Of a stretch of 44,457 nt of DNA, positions 42,576 through 44,457 are shown in pieces. Positions within the stretch are counted from its first letter, which is position 1. Each line of letters opens with the position of its first letter. This DNA is from Desulfobacterales bacterium. Its GTDB lineage: Bacteria; Desulfobacterota; Desulfobacteria; Desulfobacterales; DTYH01. Location of the stretch: contig DTYH01000082.1 of NCBI GenBank assembly GCA_012961955.1, positions 1 to 44,457 on the forward strand, given 5' to 3'. The translations under genes and the position numbers were made by a program. Below the pieces are notes generated by a model, which saw only the letters and a program-made list of their open reading frames with translations, was not told the origin of the DNA and did not search any database.

Positions 42576-43514
42576 TCATACGTTCTTGAATGGAGCACGT
42601 CCCATCATTCGATATCCCTTCAACAGTTCTTTGATTCCATCCTCCAGCGAGCGCCGCGCTTGAAAACCTGCCTCGCGTAATCGCTGATTGGAAACGATAT
42701 AGTTGCGCTTGTCAGGATCGGTTCCAATTTCGGAAAAGTGGATATAAAAGCCCGGCACGTATTCCCTGATCTTGAGCGCTAATTCCTCCTTGGAAAGGTT
42801 GGCTTCGTCGAGCCCAACGTTATAGGGGCGTCCTACCATCCGTTCTGAATTTTCTATGCAGTGGGAAAAACAATCAGCCACATCTCGAATGTGGATGTAA
42901 TTTCGCCTGAAGTCCTTTTCAAAGATAACGATGTACCCATCTGTCACGGCAACATACACGAAGTGGTTTACCAAAAGATCAAGGCGCATTCGAGGGGACA
43001 TGCCAAACACCGTAGCCAGCCGCAAGGTAATGACATTGGGGGTCTCTAGGAGTTCTGACTCGGCCTGAACCTTGGTCTGACCGTAGAGAGAAATAGGCTC
43101 AAGCGGAGTATCCTCAGTGCAATAGATCTCACAAGATTTTGTCCCATAACCACTGTTTGTCGTAGGATAGATTACTAATTGCTCACGACTCCGCAGCCGA
43201 TTGAGCAACCGTATGGCTTCCAGGTTAACCGATTCGGCCATCCAAGGGTCGCGTTGACATGCCTGTGCTCCTACAATAGCTGCCAAAGGGATAATAACAT
43301 CCACTTCCCTAACCAGCCGGCGCATCAGCTCTTCGTCTCGAACGTCCCCCAGGACAAAATCAAAGAAAGGGTTGGCACAGAGATGGAAAAGAGTTTTTTG
43401 CCCAAACATCAGACTATCCACTGCCGTGACCTGATACCCAGCATCAAGCAAGTGCTCGCACAATATTGAACCAAGATAACCTGCTCCCCCTGTGACAAGT
43501 ACTCGTAGAGTCAT
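42576..43514 (-). CDS. NAD-dependent epimerase/dehydratase (extended SDR)
   Basis: A 312-residue extended short-chain dehydrogenase. The NAD motif is TGGAGYLGS at residues 8-16, an aspartate in VTAVDSLMFG selects NAD, and the active-site pair is in YGQTK with Ser/Thr in TTNSGYG. These enzymes epimerise or dehydrate nucleotide sugars through a 4-keto intermediate. Next to hddAC and the RfbH/ColD-like enzyme, it would most simply act on GDP-heptose. RBS GGGGAGA is six bases before the ATG, and it lies 20 bases after the radical SAM gene. Confidence 0.88.
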   Translation of the reverse strand: MTLRVLVTGGAGYLGSILCEHLLDAGYQVTAVDSLMFGQKTLFHLCANPFFDFVLGDVRDEELMRRLVREVDVIIPLAAIVGAQACQRDPWMAESVNLEAIRLLNRLRSREQLVIYPTTNSGYGTKSCEIYCTEDTPLEPISLYGQTKVQAESELLETPNVITLRLATVFGMSPRMRLDLLVNHFVYVAVTDGYIVIFEKDFRRNYIHIRDVADCFSHCIENSERMVGRPYNVGLDEANLSKEELALKIREYVPGFYIHFSEIGTDPDKRNYIVSNQRLREAGFQARRSLEDGIKELLKGYRMMGRAPFKNV

Positions 43515-43534
43515 ATATTTCTCCCCACAAAGAG

Positions 43535-44457
43535 CTACGTATATTTTCTTTCAAGCTTCTGAGATGTCATTTTCCTAATATGTTCGACAATATGAGGTCC
43601 GAAGGTTTGACGGATCATCTCAAGATACCTGGGGTTAGTGAAATACGCATAGAATGCTTGATCACGGAATCTTAGTACCTCCGTACCGCTCAGGTACCTT
43701 GTGGGCAGCGGCAGGGTATCATATGCATGCTGAGAATACCCTGTCCAACTCTCGGGAAGAGGTAGGTTTTCTTCCATTGCTCTCTCGTACAATCTGGAAC
43801 CCGGATAGGCCATGGCACTGTAGAAATTGGCAAATTCGCTGTTGAGCTCTGTTGCAAGTTTGAGTGTCTCCTGCATACTCTCCATATCTTCTTCGGGCAG
43901 ACCAAAGAGGTAGTTAGCTATGATGTAAATGCCGACCTTCCTGATTGCTTCAACGGTCTTCAGCAAATCTTCGTGCCGGTATCCCTTTCGCACGTCACGG
44001 CGAACTCGAACACTTCCAGATTCAATACCCAGACAAAGCCAATTGATTCCAGCCCTTTTCATCTTTTCCAACATCTCTTCGGTCCAACAATCAACCCTTG
44101 CATAAGCCCAGATATTGAGATCATAACCCCGCTCGATTAATTGATTACAAATTCCTATCACATGCCTTTTATTCAAAACGAATATCTCATCTGCAAATTT
44201 GATGTTTTTCACACCGTATTCGTTCACTAAGATATCAATCTGGGTGATGATAGAGCTAGGGTTCCACATTCTATAGCTGTTCACCCTGGGAGAATATCCC
44301 AAGGCCTGTTCACCCCGCTTGAAGGGCGCCTGGATGCAGCAGAAATGGCAGTGAAAGGGACAGCCAAGGGAGGTGTAAAGTGATGCATACGGTTGACGCT
44401 CATCGATATGTGTAAAACAGTGCCAGTTGTGAGCCCTGTATTTCTCCATTGGCAACA
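43535..44457 (-). CDS. Radical SAM protein, B12-binding type (5' end outside the window)
   Basis: At least 306 residues of a radical SAM enzyme. The cluster motif is LGCPFHCHFC (C-x3-C-x2-C), followed by FADEIFVLNKRHV, LGIESGSVRVRRDVRKGY and NYLFGLPEEDMESMQETL. These are hallmarks of the B12-binding-domain radical SAM group. The frame is still open at the edge (the codons before PMEKYR read on as Leu-Pro), so the N-terminal cobalamin-binding half is probably in the next stretch. Such enzymes methylate or rearrange carbon centres; a role in modifying a sugar or lipid of this operon is possible. It is first in the operon seen here. Confidence 0.87.
   Translation of the reverse strand, partial: LPMEKYRAHNWHCFTHIDERQPYASLYTSLGCPFHCHFCCIQAPFKRGEQALGYSPRVNSYRMWNPSSIITQIDILVNEYGVKNIKFADEIFVLNKRHVIGICNQLIERGYDLNIWAYARVDCWTEEMLEKMKRAGINWLCLGIESGSVRVRRDVRKGYRHEDLLKTVEAIRKVGIYIIANYLFGLPEEDMESMQETLKLATELNSEFANFYSAMAYPGSRLYERAMEENLPLPESWTGYSQHAYDTLPLPTRYLSGTEVLRFRDQAFYAYFTNPRYLEMIRQTFGPHIVEHIRKMTSQKLERKYT

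Noticed and set aside
1-44457. CRISPR array, tRNA or rRNA genes
   Set aside because: Repeats here are dispersed or foldback, not evenly spaced; no tRNA-like cloverleaf and no rRNA sequence was seen by eye. A covariance-model scan would settle the tRNA question.
1-44457. Sigma-54 promoters (GG-N10-GC) near the sigma-54 activator or the metabolic operons
   Set aside because: A few partial matches (for example near 25490) have wrong spacing; none is convincing.

Overview
The window reads as chromosomal DNA of a strictly anaerobic, probably Desulfobacterota-like bacterium (sulfate-reducing or syntrophic). This is inferred from gene content, not from a marker gene. The supporting genes are a tungsten-type aldehyde:ferredoxin oxidoreductase with its own ferredoxin, a two-gene SufC/SufB iron-sulfur system, a 2Fe-2S/ASKHA corrinoid-protein activator, a flavin/4Fe-4S ene-reductase, several CoA-ester enzymes, TrpB2, MobB and a sigma-54 activator. 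No rRNA, tRNA, CRISPR array or intact transposase gene was seen.

Layout. 0.1-5.6 kb: CoA-ester metabolism, with a fused CoA-transferase on + and, on -, an ATC-hydrolase-like protein, a dienoyl-CoA-reductase-like flavoprotein and an enoyl-CoA hydratase behind a strong terminator. 5.6-6.8 kb: no gene recognised. 6.8-11.1 kb: TatD-like hydrolase, SufC-SufB pair, DUF362 protein. 11.1-23.3 kb: an eroded zone. It holds a dead four-helix-bundle gene, a dead chemotaxis cluster (receiver, MCP, CheW), a dead sugar aminotransferase, and copies of a foldback, MITE-like element. Apparently intact islands within it are a DUF5989 small membrane protein, mobB, trpB2, a 91-residue unknown and a sigma-54 activator. 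23.4-28.1 kb: PIN protein, radical SAM protein, ASKHA corrinoid activator and an unannotated 46-codon gene. 28.2-32.2 kb: CoA-binding acyl-CoA synthetase-like protein, AOR and its ferredoxin. 32.6-33.9 kb: a dead CoA-transferase/GNAT fusion. 34.3-36.1 kb: a thiolase-fold protein without the thiolase cysteines, paired with a DUF35 zinc-ribbon protein. 36.1-44.5 kb: a minus-strand surface-polysaccharide operon with heptose kinase, heptose-1-P guanylyltransferase, epimerase, a PLP enzyme whose Schiff-base lysine is replaced by histidine, two glycosyltransferases, a dead SGNH hydrolase and a radical SAM protein cut by the window edge.

How the parts fit. The metabolic genes point to anaerobic breakdown of acyl-CoA compounds: CoA transfer, ene reduction, hydration, retro-aldol or thiolytic cleavage, and aldehyde oxidation to ferredoxin. 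MobB and SufCB would supply pterin-cofactor and Fe-S maturation. The polysaccharide block could make a GDP-heptose that is then deoxygenated. The most unusual signals are the lysine-to-histidine PLP enzyme in a heptose operon, the cysteine-less thiolase/DUF35 pair, the multi-copy foldback element lying a few bases from stop or start codons, a recurrent hairpin in front of several genes, and small genes that length-limited gene callers would miss.
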